A stretch of 22,255 nt of DNA, taken from the NCBI GenBank assembly GCA_026014905.1, contig JAOZHK010000073.1:1-22255 (forward strand), in the 5' to 3' direction. The notes under the pieces are model-generated. The model was not told the DNA's origin, searched no databases, and saw only the letters and a program-made list of their open reading frames with translations. Each line of letters starts with the position of its first letter. The stretch's first letter is position 1. Position numbers and translations under genes: made by a program. Below are positions 1 through 8,164 of the stretch, in pieces. Origin of the DNA: Candidatus Bathyarchaeota archaeon (GTDB lineage: Archaea; Thermoproteota; Bathyarchaeia; RBG-16-48-13; GCA-020355125).

Positions 1-2
1 GG

Positions 3-176
3 ATCGAACTAATAGATGCACGCACAAATCTCTTAGATAAAATATATGACCTTCGAGATATCCTGAGTCATGAATGGCTGATCCTTGTCATCGATCAAGA
101 AGCCACCTATACAATGTATCGACCTCTCATCTGGGCTAAAGTCCAAGGACTGAAGAAAATCGTTGCACAAATGTAG
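3..176 (+). CDS. C-terminal end of an unidentified protein (truncated by window edge)
   Basis: An open frame of 57 codons enters from the left edge and ends with TAG at 174-176. The visible part is helical and mixed in charge, with aromatic residues (for example HEWLILVIDQE and MYRPLIWAKVQG), and it ends KKIVAQM. I do not recognise a family from this tail. It lies on the same strand as the phosphodiesterase gene about 100 bases downstream and could belong to the same transcription unit, although a TATA-like stretch at 229-237 suggests the next gene has its own promoter. That it is coding is inferred only from the open frame and plausible composition. Confidence 0.45.
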   Translation: MELIDARTNLLDKIYDLRDILSHEWLILVIDQEATYTMYRPLIWAKVQGLKKIVAQM

Positions 177-228
177 AGTATCACTATGCTTCTAACGCTT
201 CAAAAACACAAGATTGATGAGTCCAGAA

Positions 229-237
229 CTTAATATG
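229..237 (+). promoter_or_regulatory. TATA-like box before the phosphodiesterase gene
   Basis: The AT-rich CTTAATATG lies about 40 bases before the ATG at 277. With the usual archaeal distance of about 25 bases it would place a transcript start near 260, after the alternative ATG at 214. It is a weak match with no clear purine-rich BRE. Confidence 0.25.
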
Positions 238-276
238 ACAGAGCGCGCGCGTAGTAACAGGAATAGGGTAAGCGAG

Positions 277-1845
277 ATGAGCGTCGAGAGAGCACTTGTC
301 ATTGGCTTAGATGGAGCCTCCTTCAATACCATTGATCCCTTAGTGAAGAAGGGACACCTACCCAATCTTGCCCGCATCATGACTAAAGGAACAAGTTATC
401 ATCTTAAGTCAACGATTCCGTCAAATACTCCTGTCGCCTGGACTTCGATGACCACGGGCCAAAAACCTGGCAAACATGGAATATTTGGTTTTTTGAAATA
501 TGATTATCCTACAATTAAAGTAGTGTCGTCACAAGACAACAGAGCCCGATGTCTCTGGGATTATTTAGACAAGCAGGGGAAAACGTCGGTAATCATCAAT
601 CTCCCTTTCACTTGGCCCCCCCAGAAAATAAATGGGGTAATGGCGTGTTTTGATTGGGCAATACTTAACGATGAGAGTAAACTTGCAGAGCCTGCACGGA
701 TAAATACATACATTAAGGAACATTCACTTGATAGAATCGCGAGTTTTCACCACGAACTGGGAAATCCAGATCTTGAACGGTATCATGAGATTGTGAAGAA
801 ACAAACTCAATTCACCCTTGATATGGCCAAGCAATTTGAGTGGGAATTGTTGTTTGTTGTATTCATGGTCACTGACAGCGTCTTTCATCTATATCCGACC
901 CGAAGACGGATGGTTAACGACGTTTACAGAATTGTTGATACCGCTGTGGGACAGTTATTGAATCTCGTCGATTTGCGTAAAGATCGAGTCTTCATCACGT
1001 CCGATCATGGCTCAAAAATATTTAAGCGAGTGTATCCTATTCCCGCATTCTTTCGAGAACAACGATTACTCCGACTTAAAACCACTCCACGAAGCAGTGC
1101 AGAATTAGCCTTAGTCAATCTGTTTTTACGACTTCTGGAGCAATATCCCGTGAAGCTTCCGTCCAGCATTAAGAATCTTTATCAGAAGATCACAGGGCGA
1201 AAGAGTACACGACTTTCATTACGAGATATTGTGGATAAACAGCATTCACCGATATTTCTCTGCGATGAAAATTCAAGAATAGACGTCTTGTTACGATTAA
1301 CGGATCGATCCCGCGTCAATGAGAAAGTCAAACAAAGTTTGCGAAAGAGAATTGTAGATCAGCTAAACCTAAATGAAACAGTTATCCGACACGCTTGGAC
1401 GTCGGATGAAATCTATTCAGGACCTTATATTGAAGGGGCGCCGGATATTATCCTCGAAATGGCTGAAAATATGGCTGCGGACATTAATTCTTCAAGTTTT
1501 TATGAAAAACCTCGGTCCTACCCTTCTCTAAAAGGCGGTCACATTCGTAATGGAATATTAATCGCTGCGGGCAATGACATCTCACCAAATCCTGATCGTA
1601 AAACCGCACATGTTGCGGATATTGCACCAACGATCCTACACACATTACAACTCTCTATTCCAATGAATTTGGATGGCCAAGTACTGCAAGAATTATTTGA
1701 ATCTGACAGTGTTTTAGGAAAGCCCCCGAAATACGTTGAGATGCAAACGCAAAAAAGTGTAACGCCAGATGCTGATCAAACAGCGTATACCCGTGACGAG
1801 GAAGAAGAGATGAAAGCCCGACTGCAAAAGCTGGGTTATCTTTAG
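277..1845 (+). CDS. Alkaline-phosphatase-fold phosphodiesterase / nucleotide pyrophosphatase-like protein
   Basis: Metal-dependent phosphoester hydrolase of the type I phosphodiesterase/nucleotide pyrophosphatase group (alkaline phosphatase superfamily). The metal and nucleophile signature is complete. LVIGLDG has D12. SNTPVAW has the likely nucleophile T51, followed by TTGQKPGKHGIFGF. TDSVFH has D200 and H204, TSDHG has D243 and H244, and KGGHIRNG has H422. The end (EEEEMKARLQKLGYL) is a tail I associate with archaeal members of this family. No signal peptide or membrane segment is seen, so it is probably cytoplasmic. The frame is open back to an ATG at 214, but the ATG at 277 puts the first beta strand at the normal distance and follows a TATA-like stretch at 229-237, so I prefer 277. 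The substrate is unknown; sugar-nucleotide or lipid-linked phosphodiesters are possible. Confidence 0.85.
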   Translation: MSVERALVIGLDGASFNTIDPLVKKGHLPNLARIMTKGTSYHLKSTIPSNTPVAWTSMTTGQKPGKHGIFGFLKYDYPTIKVVSSQDNRARCLWDYLDKQGKTSVIINLPFTWPPQKINGVMACFDWAILNDESKLAEPARINTYIKEHSLDRIASFHHELGNPDLERYHEIVKKQTQFTLDMAKQFEWELLFVVFMVTDSVFHLYPTRRRMVNDVYRIVDTAVGQLLNLVDLRKDRVFITSDHGSKIFKRVYPIPAFFREQRLLRLKTTPRSSAELALVNLFLRLLEQYPVKLPSSIKNLYQKITGRKSTRLSLRDIVDKQHSPIFLCDENSRIDVLLRLTDRSRVNEKVKQSLRKRIVDQLNLNETVIRHAWTSDEIYSGPYIEGAPDIILEMAENMAADINSSSFYEKPRSYPSLKGGHIRNGILIAAGNDISPNPDRKTAHVADIAPTILHTLQLSIPMNLDGQVLQELFESDSVLGKPPKYVEMQTQKSVTPDADQTAYTRDEEEEMKARLQKLGYL

Positions 1846-1972
1846 TATAATATCATCTAAAGCCTCGCGTTTCGAAGCCTACAGTGGCTATCACTAGAGA
1901 CTATTTTGATTTCCGATAGATATTACCCTTTCATAACATTCAAATGAATTTCAGAAAATAGTTTTGCACTCT

Positions 1973-4900
1973 ATGTCTCCTTCGAGTTCCAAGCTGTCTA
2001 GGGGAAAAAAGGCTTGGCGTCCGCTTCGACACGTGACCCATTGGTCTCTGCCCGCTCTTGGATTATTATTGGTGATAGTGTTCGGAACTGGCTCTGTGGT
2101 TTTTGGGTTATCTCTCGCACCAGAGTTTGGCTTAACTGATATCGATGGAAATGCTTTTAGTCTCTCTGATTTCCGTGGTCGAGTAGTTATCGCTGAATTT
2201 TTTACATCATGGTGTGGACGATGCATCGACGAGATTCCCCACTTGAAAGCACTTCAAAATGAATACGACACCCAGATAGAGATTCTCTCAATCAGTGTGG
2301 AAAACGACGACACGAACGCTATTTTACGGCAATTTAGAGATCAATATCAGATTCCGTGGATTGTGGCAAAGGATACGGCAGGGTTACGTGGCAGATATAA
2401 TATTACAGCATATCCCACGTTATACATTATTGATGCAGACGGATATATTCACTATCGTCATGTTGGAACTGTGGAAGCCTCAACTCTCATCAATGAGGTC
2501 AGCCAACTCATAGTTTCTGATGAAACGCCTCCTGTTGCTAATGCGGGACCCGATCAAATCGTCAACGAAGACCTCGAAGTCACGCTGAACGGCTCCGCAT
2601 CGACTGACAACGTGGGCGTGACCAGCTATACCTGGACCTTCCACGACGAAACCCCCCAAACTCTCACAGGCATGCAGCCTACATACATTTTCCAGACGCC
2701 ATCCAGCTATATCGTGACATTAAACGTTACAGACGCGATAGGGAATACAGATACTGATACGGTCGTCGTCACAGTGACCGATGTCACGCCACCCACGGCT
2801 GTTGCAGGAAGTGGGCAGACACTTCATGTAGGAAGCCAGGCCGTCTTGGATGGATCCGCATCGACCGACAACGTGGGCGTGACCAGCTATACCTGGACCT
2901 TCCACGACGAAACCCCCCAAACCCTCACAGGGGTATCAATCACGTATCCCTTTCAGACACTGGGTAACTATACAATAAGTCTCAATGTTACCGACGCGAC
3001 CGGGAACTGGGCAACAGATGCGCTGATAATAACCGTACTGCCTTCCTCGGAAATTATTGCTAATGCGGGACCCGATCAAATCGTCAACGAAGACCTCGAA
3101 GTCACGCTGAACGGCTCCGCATCGTGGAACGATCCAGACCTTAGCACCTATACATGGACTTTCGACGATAAAGTCCCCCAGACGCTCATTGGGCAGACAG
3201 TTAACTATACATTTTCTACACCCGGTCACTACTCAGTCACTCTTACCGTTACCGATACGCAAGGCCAATTTGCCGTGGATACCCTCGAAATCACCGTCCA
3301 AGATGTAACCAAACCCGTACCCGTCATTACGATAGAATCGCCCCTAATTGTCGGAACCCCAATCGCCGTATCGGCTTCAGCATCCACCGATAATGTGGGT
3401 ATTACTCAGTACACCTGGAACTTTGGCGATGGTCAAACCGCGTCAGGTGTCAATACATCTCATAACTACACCGTTCCAGGCAATTATACCATCGCTCTTA
3501 CAGTAAACGATGCAGCAGGGCTTACAGCCATAGATTCCACGATGCTATCCATCCAAGCTTTCGAGCACATTCCGGTAAACATTAACAATCAAACCGTGTA
3601 TATTACCATTCAAACCAATTCCCAATTATCGACCGTTCAGTACCACCAACAAGGCGCTGCATTGATTTTTAACGTTGAAGGCGACACCAAGACTGAAGGC
3701 TACTGTCAGTTGACCCTTCCCCGCGTCTTCGACAGTGAAGGACTCTCAGTTTATCTCGATGACTCTCCTCTTCCGTTCCAAAAAACCCAGAATGACACCT
3801 GTACCACACTGTACTTCACCTACTCTCACAGCGCCCACACGATCACGATAATGGAAACTACGCAACCAAATCCATCAGACCAATTATTCTCTTGCTCGGG
3901 GAGCATCGGTACTGGGCTCATACCTACCGAACTAAGTCAGTGGATTGGACCCTTAGGCAATCCTATGATTCTTCTCGGGTCTGCCTGCCTTTCAGTTCTT
4001 CTTTTGAAACGCCAGATCTCTGGTACATCGCGTGTGTCCCGACGGAAAACCTTTATTGGGCTAGCTCTCGTTGTCGGAATCATTATTGTTTTACTTGGAG
4101 CCAGCTACTTCTCCACCATGGGAGGTAATAGTTCCTCAGGCAATCAGATAATAGCCCCAAACTTCACTTTAACCAATACCGAGGGCACTTCATTTACCTT
4201 AGATGAATTCAGAGATAAAGTGGTCATCATCGACTTTATGTCACCGATGTGTTTAGGCTGTCGAGAACAGATTCCTCACCTTCTTGAGCTATGGTCGAAT
4301 CAAAGCATCCACGAACAGCTCGTGATCATGACCATAAATATGGATCCTTCAATTACACTTGACACATTCCAGACATTTCGTGACGAATTCCCTGAAGCTA
4401 CATGGATCTGGGCTATGGATACTCCTGAAGCCCAAGTTGCGCAAATATATAATGTAACAATAATACCTCAACTTACAATCATAAATCAGCAGGGAGGCAT
4501 TGCCTTTACACATTCAGGTGTGATCCCAGCAGCCTCTATCCATGATGAACTATCACCTTACCTACAGGAGAATCTTCCCCGTGATCCAGCTGCAGGTAAC
4601 ACGATCAATCTCACAGGGTTACCTCTAATTTTCGTCGCAGGTATGTTGGCGCTTCTCTCACCCTGTGGATTCCCGATGTTGCCTGGATACATATCCTATT
4701 ATATGGGGAGGCAAACATCTGTTAAACGAACACTAACAGGAGGCCTCGCGTGTTCCCTGGGATTGATGACGGTCTTCTCCATAATCGGCATCGGCGTAGC
4801 TTTAGTCGGAAGCGTGATCACACAATATATCCCTCTCCTTGAGATCGTTGCTGGCAGCCTTGCGATTATAATGGGCATCAGCTTACTAACTGAAATCAAA

Positions 4901-5251
4901 TTTCCTTCACTTTTTACAATCACTCGGGCGCCGAATCAAAAAGGCATACTTGGCATCTTTCTCTATGGTATCGCCTATGGTTTAGCGACATTAGGATGCT
5001 CAGCTCCCATCTTTTTCTCCACGCTCTTTTACGCTATCACAGCTGGAGGCGTGATTGCTGGCATCGTAACCTTTCTGGTTTACTCTGCAGGGATGGGAAT
5101 ACCCATTATCCTCACCACGATACTCCTCGCGAAAACGAAGGATTATCTTCTCTCCCGGATTATGCGGGCAATGCCCTGGTTTCAAAAAATCAGTAGCGTC
5201 TTACTCATAGGCATTGGGATCTACTTAATCATGTACACTCTCGTTCTTTAA
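1973..5251 (+). CDS. Membrane thiol-redox fusion: thioredoxin - 4x PKD - TM - thioredoxin - CcdA/DsbD domain
   Basis: A 1092-residue protein predicted to carry reducing power across the membrane to extracellular thiols. Order: N-terminal anchor (about 22-45); TlpA/ResA-like thioredoxin (about 50-180) with C81-G-R-C84; four PKD Ig-like domains (about 185-530); a beta-rich linker; a membrane segment (about 656-680); a basic loop; a second membrane segment (about 693-717); a second thioredoxin (about 726-863) with C760-L-G-C763; and a hydrophobic CcdA/DsbD-beta-type domain (about 876-1092) with SPCGFP (C898) and LGCSAP (C1009). The basic loop KRQ..SRVSRRK between the membrane segments fits the positive-inside rule and leaves both thioredoxins and the PKD stalk outside. 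A TTG three codons upstream (1964) is possible, but the ATG at 1973 is simpler. The layout resembles bacterial DsbD (thioredoxin domains plus CcdA core) with an added stalk and extra thioredoxin. Partners are unknown. Confidence 0.88.
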   Translation: MSPSSSKLSRGKKAWRPLRHVTHWSLPALGLLLVIVFGTGSVVFGLSLAPEFGLTDIDGNAFSLSDFRGRVVIAEFFTSWCGRCIDEIPHLKALQNEYDTQIEILSISVENDDTNAILRQFRDQYQIPWIVAKDTAGLRGRYNITAYPTLYIIDADGYIHYRHVGTVEASTLINEVSQLIVSDETPPVANAGPDQIVNEDLEVTLNGSASTDNVGVTSYTWTFHDETPQTLTGMQPTYIFQTPSSYIVTLNVTDAIGNTDTDTVVVTVTDVTPPTAVAGSGQTLHVGSQAVLDGSASTDNVGVTSYTWTFHDETPQTLTGVSITYPFQTLGNYTISLNVTDATGNWATDALIITVLPSSEIIANAGPDQIVNEDLEVTLNGSASWNDPDLSTYTWTFDDKVPQTLIGQTVNYTFSTPGHYSVTLTVTDTQGQFAVDTLEITVQDVTKPVPVITIESPLIVGTPIAVSASASTDNVGITQYTWNFGDGQTASGVNTSHNYTVPGNYTIALTVNDAAGLTAIDSTMLSIQAFEHIPVNINNQTVYITIQTNSQLSTVQYHQQGAALIFNVEGDTKTEGYCQLTLPRVFDSEGLSVYLDDSPLPFQKTQNDTCTTLYFTYSHSAHTITIMETTQPNPSDQLFSCSGSIGTGLIPTELSQWIGPLGNPMILLGSACLSVLLLKRQISGTSRVSRRKTFIGLALVVGIIIVLLGASYFSTMGGNSSSGNQIIAPNFTLTNTEGTSFTLDEFRDKVVIIDFMSPMCLGCREQIPHLLELWSNQSIHEQLVIMTINMDPSITLDTFQTFRDEFPEATWIWAMDTPEAQVAQIYNVTIIPQLTIINQQGGIAFTHSGVIPAASIHDELSPYLQENLPRDPAAGNTINLTGLPLIFVAGMLALLSPCGFPMLPGYISYYMGRQTSVKRTLTGGLACSLGLMTVFSIIGIGVALVGSVITQYIPLLEIVAGSLAIIMGISLLTEIKFPSLFTITRAPNQKGILGIFLYGIAYGLATLGCSAPIFFSTLFYAITAGGVIAGIVTFLVYSAGMGIPIILTTILLAKTKDYLLSRIMRAMPWFQKISSVLLIGIGIYLIMYTLVL
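2535..2602 (+). repeat. Exact 68-bp repeat, copy A (start of PKD domain 1)
   Basis: These 68 bases recur without a mismatch at 3057-3124, 522 bases (174 codons) downstream. They encode the start of PKD domains 1 and 3 (NAGPDQIVNEDLEVTLNGSA). Synonymous sites are also identical, which indicates recent duplication or gene conversion rather than protein-level selection alone. Confidence 0.95.
2594..2670 (+). repeat. 77-bp near-identical repeat, copy A (PKD domain 1 core)
   Basis: It matches 2855-2931 at an offset of 261 bases (87 codons) with two differences, both silent T/C changes (2605 and 2662). The central 56 bases are identical. It encodes the TDNVGVTSYTWTFHDETPQT core of the PKD fold. 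Confidence 0.93.
2855..2931 (+). repeat. 77-bp near-identical repeat, copy B (PKD domain 2 core)
   Basis: This is the partner of 2594-2670. The 87-codon spacing equals one PKD unit, so domains 1 and 2 share their cores while domains 1 and 3 share their N-terminal part. That is a mosaic pattern. Confidence 0.93.
3057..3124 (+). repeat. Exact 68-bp repeat, copy B (start of PKD domain 3)
   Basis: This is the second copy of the 68-base segment at 2535-2602. The two copies diverge abruptly afterwards: domain 1 continues with STDNVG and domain 3 with SWNDPDL. Confidence 0.95.
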
Positions 5252-5262
5252 CGAAAATTACC

Positions 5263-5268
5263 TTTTTT
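5263..5268 (+). terminator. Poly-T tract after the Trx/PKD/CcdA gene
   Basis: A run of six T residues starts 12 bases after the stop codon at 5251. Archaeal RNA polymerase commonly terminates at short T-runs without a hairpin. The next gene is on the opposite strand, so a stop here is sensible. Confidence 0.4.
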
Positions 5269-5372
5269 CACAACGTAACATCTAGGGATATCGATTGCTC
5301 GTGATCATTAACTAAGAATCACGCTATTAAAACACGTTACCATATTACTTTTCAAGCAACATTTAGCGGGGA

Positions 5373-5651
5373 TTACGCTAAGTTAGAACTTGAGGACGCG
5401 TGTTGCCAATTCTCGTCCATAATATTCTGGATTTCTTGAAATTTGTCAATAAACGCTAGGCCTTGATTAGTTGTTACAAATAAACCCTCTTTTTCAGCTA
5501 ACAAGTTTTTAGTGGTTAACACTTCAAGGTATTTCACTAGTTGCTGATGGCTTAGATTCGCACGGTACATAATATGGGTTTTACGTATGCCTTGCTGAGA
5601 TAACGTTAGAATTGTATAAATGGTCTCAAGACGACTCCGTTTTCTATTCAA
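5373..5651 (-). CDS. Small winged-helix DNA-binding protein (HTH_45-like)
   Basis: A 92-residue protein with the layout of archaeal single-domain winged helices. A basic N-terminus (NRKRSRLETIYTIL) is followed by the helix-turn-helix (GIRKTHIMYRANLSHQQLVKYLEVLTTKNLL) and a wing plus C-terminal helix (EGLFVTTNQGLAFIDKFQEI). This resembles the Pfam HTH_45 group often annotated as archaeal transcription regulators. Start is TTG; an in-frame stop lies a few codons upstream and no ATG intervenes. A TATA-like sequence at 5683-5692 on this strand sits about 36 bases before the start. The gene is divergent from the bshC-like operon and shares its 170-base upstream region, so it may regulate that operon; this is inference from position only. 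Confidence 0.75.
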   Translation of the reverse strand: MNRKRSRLETIYTILTLSQQGIRKTHIMYRANLSHQQLVKYLEVLTTKNLLAEKEGLFVTTNQGLAFIDKFQEIQNIMDENWQHASSSSNLA

Positions 5652-5682
5652 CTTGCCATCGAGAATAGGTGTGACAATTCAC

Positions 5683-5692
5683 AGTATATCTT
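5683..5692 (-). promoter_or_regulatory. TATA-like box for the winged-helix gene
   Basis: On the minus strand the sequence reads AAAGATATAC about 36 bases before the TTG at 5651, giving a short leader of roughly 10 bases. This is a standard archaeal promoter arrangement. Confidence 0.35.
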
Positions 5693-5712
5693 TTATGAAG
5701 TGAAAATTAATA

Positions 5713-5721
5713 TTTAATATA
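5713..5721 (+). promoter_or_regulatory. TATA box for the bshC-like operon
   Basis: TTTAATATA is preceded by the purine/A-rich GAAAATTAA, a plausible BRE. The predicted start is near 5745, giving a leader of about 75 bases before the ATG at 5821. It lies back to back with the promoter of the divergent winged-helix gene. Confidence 0.45.
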
Positions 5722-5820
5722 GAAAGCATTACTAGACAAGAAATGCAGACTCAATCTATGAGTATAGTGGGGACACGCAGGAACAGAAATTCCAAGTTGA
5801 ATTAGATGAGGAGCAGAATC

Positions 5821-7473
5821 ATGATCCCAAATCGCACGTATACGACGGTTCAAGAGTTTCTAACGGCATGTATTGCCTATTATAAAACTCAGTACAAAGA
5901 CCAACAATTAGGCCTAACCCCAGGATCCAATCAACAACTTGCCCAATTTGTTAAAAAATTTCATCAAGAGGCAGGGACCTTAACACCTATTGTGGAAAAA
6001 CAGCTCAAGATCTTAGACTCGAAACAGCCACTTATCTTAATGACCGCCCATCAACCCAACCTTTTCGCCTATAGTGGTGTTTTTCGCAAAGCTACACTGC
6101 TTCATGTCGTACAGCACGAACTTCAACGCGCGTTATCGGTTCCCGTTATCACGTTCTTTGGGATCGCCGATCAAGACTTCACCGATGATCGCTGGGTAAA
6201 AACTGCGCAATTACCATCAGTGCAGCAACGCAATGGGACGATAAATTTGCTACTTCAACTCCCGCCGAAGAAGATGGTGAAAGACGTGCCGAAGCCCTCC
6301 ACTGACGTGCTTGATGGGTGGAAACAGCAAATACAGCAATGGATTAACACGATAAATCATTTAAACATCCGCGCTGTAGTTACCCAATCCAATCCGTCGT
6401 CTGACAACCGACATGTCGTATCAAAACGGTTATCTGATCGCTTCGAGGCGCTCTGGAGCTTGGTCCTGACCGCTCATGATCGCAGTACGTGTCATGCCGA
6501 TTTTAATGCCTTTTTTATGTCACAGATCATCAACCATATTTGGCGTTATGATACTCTCTTTTCACGATTTAGTGATTGTCAACAAATCTTCACCAAAGAA
6601 TTCGCGTTCTTATGTCAAAAACACGGAGAATATCATCAAGCCCTCCACAAAATCCAGGGGCAACACGATGGTATCAACGATAATAGTGGTGCCTCACTGG
6701 CTCCATTCTGGTATCATTGTGAATGTGGCGGAAAAGCCCGCCTCTACCTGAACCAGCAAAATACATTGCTCCGAGCGGAAGGCGAATGCATTACCTGCAC
6801 CAAACAGTATTTTATTGATCTGGGATCTCTCCACCATCCCAAGCTTCAGGAAATCCAATCCAAAATATCGGCACGAGCCATTCCCATGGCCTTAATATTC
6901 TTCACCGGATTAGATGTGATGGGATATATCGGTGGAGTAGGTGGACGACAATACTTATCTGAAGCCCAACAGATAGCCACCGCTCTCGAATTATCTTTTC
7001 CACCCGTCACCGATTGGCGCCCACACGACCACTATCTTGGGATTGGACAACTCGAAGCTCAACTCGAAGGCAAAAGACTTCGCGAACAATACAACGAAAG
7101 CTCATTATCGGGTGCAAGCCATCACATCAAAGACGTTATCACCAACAAAAATGCTGAAATCACGATCCACGATCAGAAAAAACAAGGTCTTATCGAAAAA
7201 CTGAGAACAGAAAAAGGCCAAAAACAGGAAGTGCTTGCGAGTATCAAAGAAGTTGCAGCGCTATCAACGCGGTTAAAGAGAGAGTGCAACCTCTTAAACC
7301 TGGAATTGACGATCATCAACAACATATCCACGATCGACTCACTCTATCCAAGCATTATAGACTATGCAATTAATATCGGCTTACCCGAAACCAGTATACA
7401 GTGGATCAATCATCTCGTTCACAATCAGAGTCTCACAGCGGATGTATATATGAAATCTCTCTGGGAGGAATAG
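5821..7473 (+). CDS. bshC: BshC-family protein (putative cysteine-adding enzyme) with inserted four-cysteine knuckle
   Basis: 550 residues resembling BshC, which in Bacillus is assigned the last step of bacillithiol synthesis, adding cysteine to GlcN-malate. The conserved N-terminal signature is present as TAHQPNLFAYSGVFRKATLL and VPVITFFGIADQDFTDD. The C-terminal part has FFTGLDVMGYIGGVGG followed by SFPPVTDWRPHDHYL, then a coiled-coil-like segment (about 437-510). Between them is an unusual set C300-x-C302-x20-C323-x2-C326, which looks like a small zinc ribbon and is absent from the bacterial proteins I know. The start at 5821 is chosen because GAGGAG (5808-5813) lies 7 bases upstream; an ATG at 5806 overlaps that site. 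It leads an operon with pcm and ribK. No BshA or BshB is present here, so the real product is uncertain. Confidence 0.72.
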   Translation: MIPNRTYTTVQEFLTACIAYYKTQYKDQQLGLTPGSNQQLAQFVKKFHQEAGTLTPIVEKQLKILDSKQPLILMTAHQPNLFAYSGVFRKATLLHVVQHELQRALSVPVITFFGIADQDFTDDRWVKTAQLPSVQQRNGTINLLLQLPPKKMVKDVPKPSTDVLDGWKQQIQQWINTINHLNIRAVVTQSNPSSDNRHVVSKRLSDRFEALWSLVLTAHDRSTCHADFNAFFMSQIINHIWRYDTLFSRFSDCQQIFTKEFAFLCQKHGEYHQALHKIQGQHDGINDNSGASLAPFWYHCECGGKARLYLNQQNTLLRAEGECITCTKQYFIDLGSLHHPKLQEIQSKISARAIPMALIFFTGLDVMGYIGGVGGRQYLSEAQQIATALELSFPPVTDWRPHDHYLGIGQLEAQLEGKRLREQYNESSLSGASHHIKDVITNKNAEITIHDQKKQGLIEKLRTEKGQKQEVLASIKEVAALSTRLKRECNLLNLELTIINNISTIDSLYPSIIDYAINIGLPETSIQWINHLVHNQSLTADVYMKSLWEE

Positions 7474-7477
7474 CATC

Positions 7478-8164
7478 ATGCCCAACCCAAAAGCTAATTT
7501 CAACCACGAACGAATGAAAGCGATCGAGCGACTCATACAATCCGGCTATATTCACACACCAAGCGTCATTCATGCCATGCAGCAAGTACCCCGAGAAGAA
7601 TTTCTCCCTGACACATTACGCGAACGCGCATATACTGATACCCCACTCCCGATAGGATATGGCCAGACCATTTCAGCCCTACATATGGTAGGGATGATGG
7701 CTGAAGCCTTACACCTCTCTCAAGGCCAGATCGTGCTTGAAGTAGGATCTGGAAGTGGCTACCACGCCGCTGTTATCGCGGAAATCGTAACTCACCAAGC
7801 TAACCAGCGAACGGGGCATGTATATACCCTCGAGATCATTCCCGAGCTCTATCAATTTGCACAAGCCAATTTACGAAAAACTCACTATGATGACAGAGTC
7901 ACCACCATTCACAGTGACGGATCACTTGGACTTCCTGATCATGCACCGTATGACCGCATCTACGTGGCTGCAGCAGCTCCTCATATCCCGGTACCGCTAA
8001 CTCAACAATTACGAAATAAAGGGTTATTAGTGATCCCAGTTGGTCGACGCCACTTCTTCCAAGAACTAATCCGCATAAAAAAAGATGACCACCGATTAAT
8101 TGAAGACCGTCTAGGCGGTGTAGCATTTGTACCCTTAGTTGGAAAACATGGATGGAACCAATGA
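7478..8164 (+). CDS. pcm: Protein-L-isoaspartate O-methyltransferase
   Basis: A cytoplasmic SAM-dependent enzyme that methylates L-isoaspartyl residues in damaged proteins and starts their repair. The 228-residue length is typical. The PCMT substrate motif is clear (LPIGYGQTISALHMVGMM), followed by SAM motif I (VLEVGSGSGYHAAVIAEI) and a later Rossmann strand (YDRIYVAAAAPHIP). The start ATG is only 4 bases after the bshC-like stop, and its GGGAGG ribosome site (7463-7468) lies inside the end of that gene. Its stop overlaps the start of the riboflavin kinase gene. The three genes are therefore almost certainly co-transcribed. Confidence 0.93.
   Translation: MPNPKANFNHERMKAIERLIQSGYIHTPSVIHAMQQVPREEFLPDTLRERAYTDTPLPIGYGQTISALHMVGMMAEALHLSQGQIVLEVGSGSGYHAAVIAEIVTHQANQRTGHVYTLEIIPELYQFAQANLRKTHYDDRVTTIHSDGSLGLPDHAPYDRIYVAAAAPHIPVPLTQQLRNKGLLVIPVGRRHFFQELIRIKKDDHRLIEDRLGGVAFVPLVGKHGWNQ

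Noticed and set aside
2535..3124. PKD DNA repeats considered as a CRISPR-like or mobile repeat array
   Set aside because: The repeats are in frame, unequally spaced and lie within one coding sequence; they are explained by protein domain duplication.
5806..5820. ATG at 5806 as start of the bshC-like gene
   Set aside because: It overlaps the GAGGAG ribosome site that is correctly spaced for the ATG at 5821.
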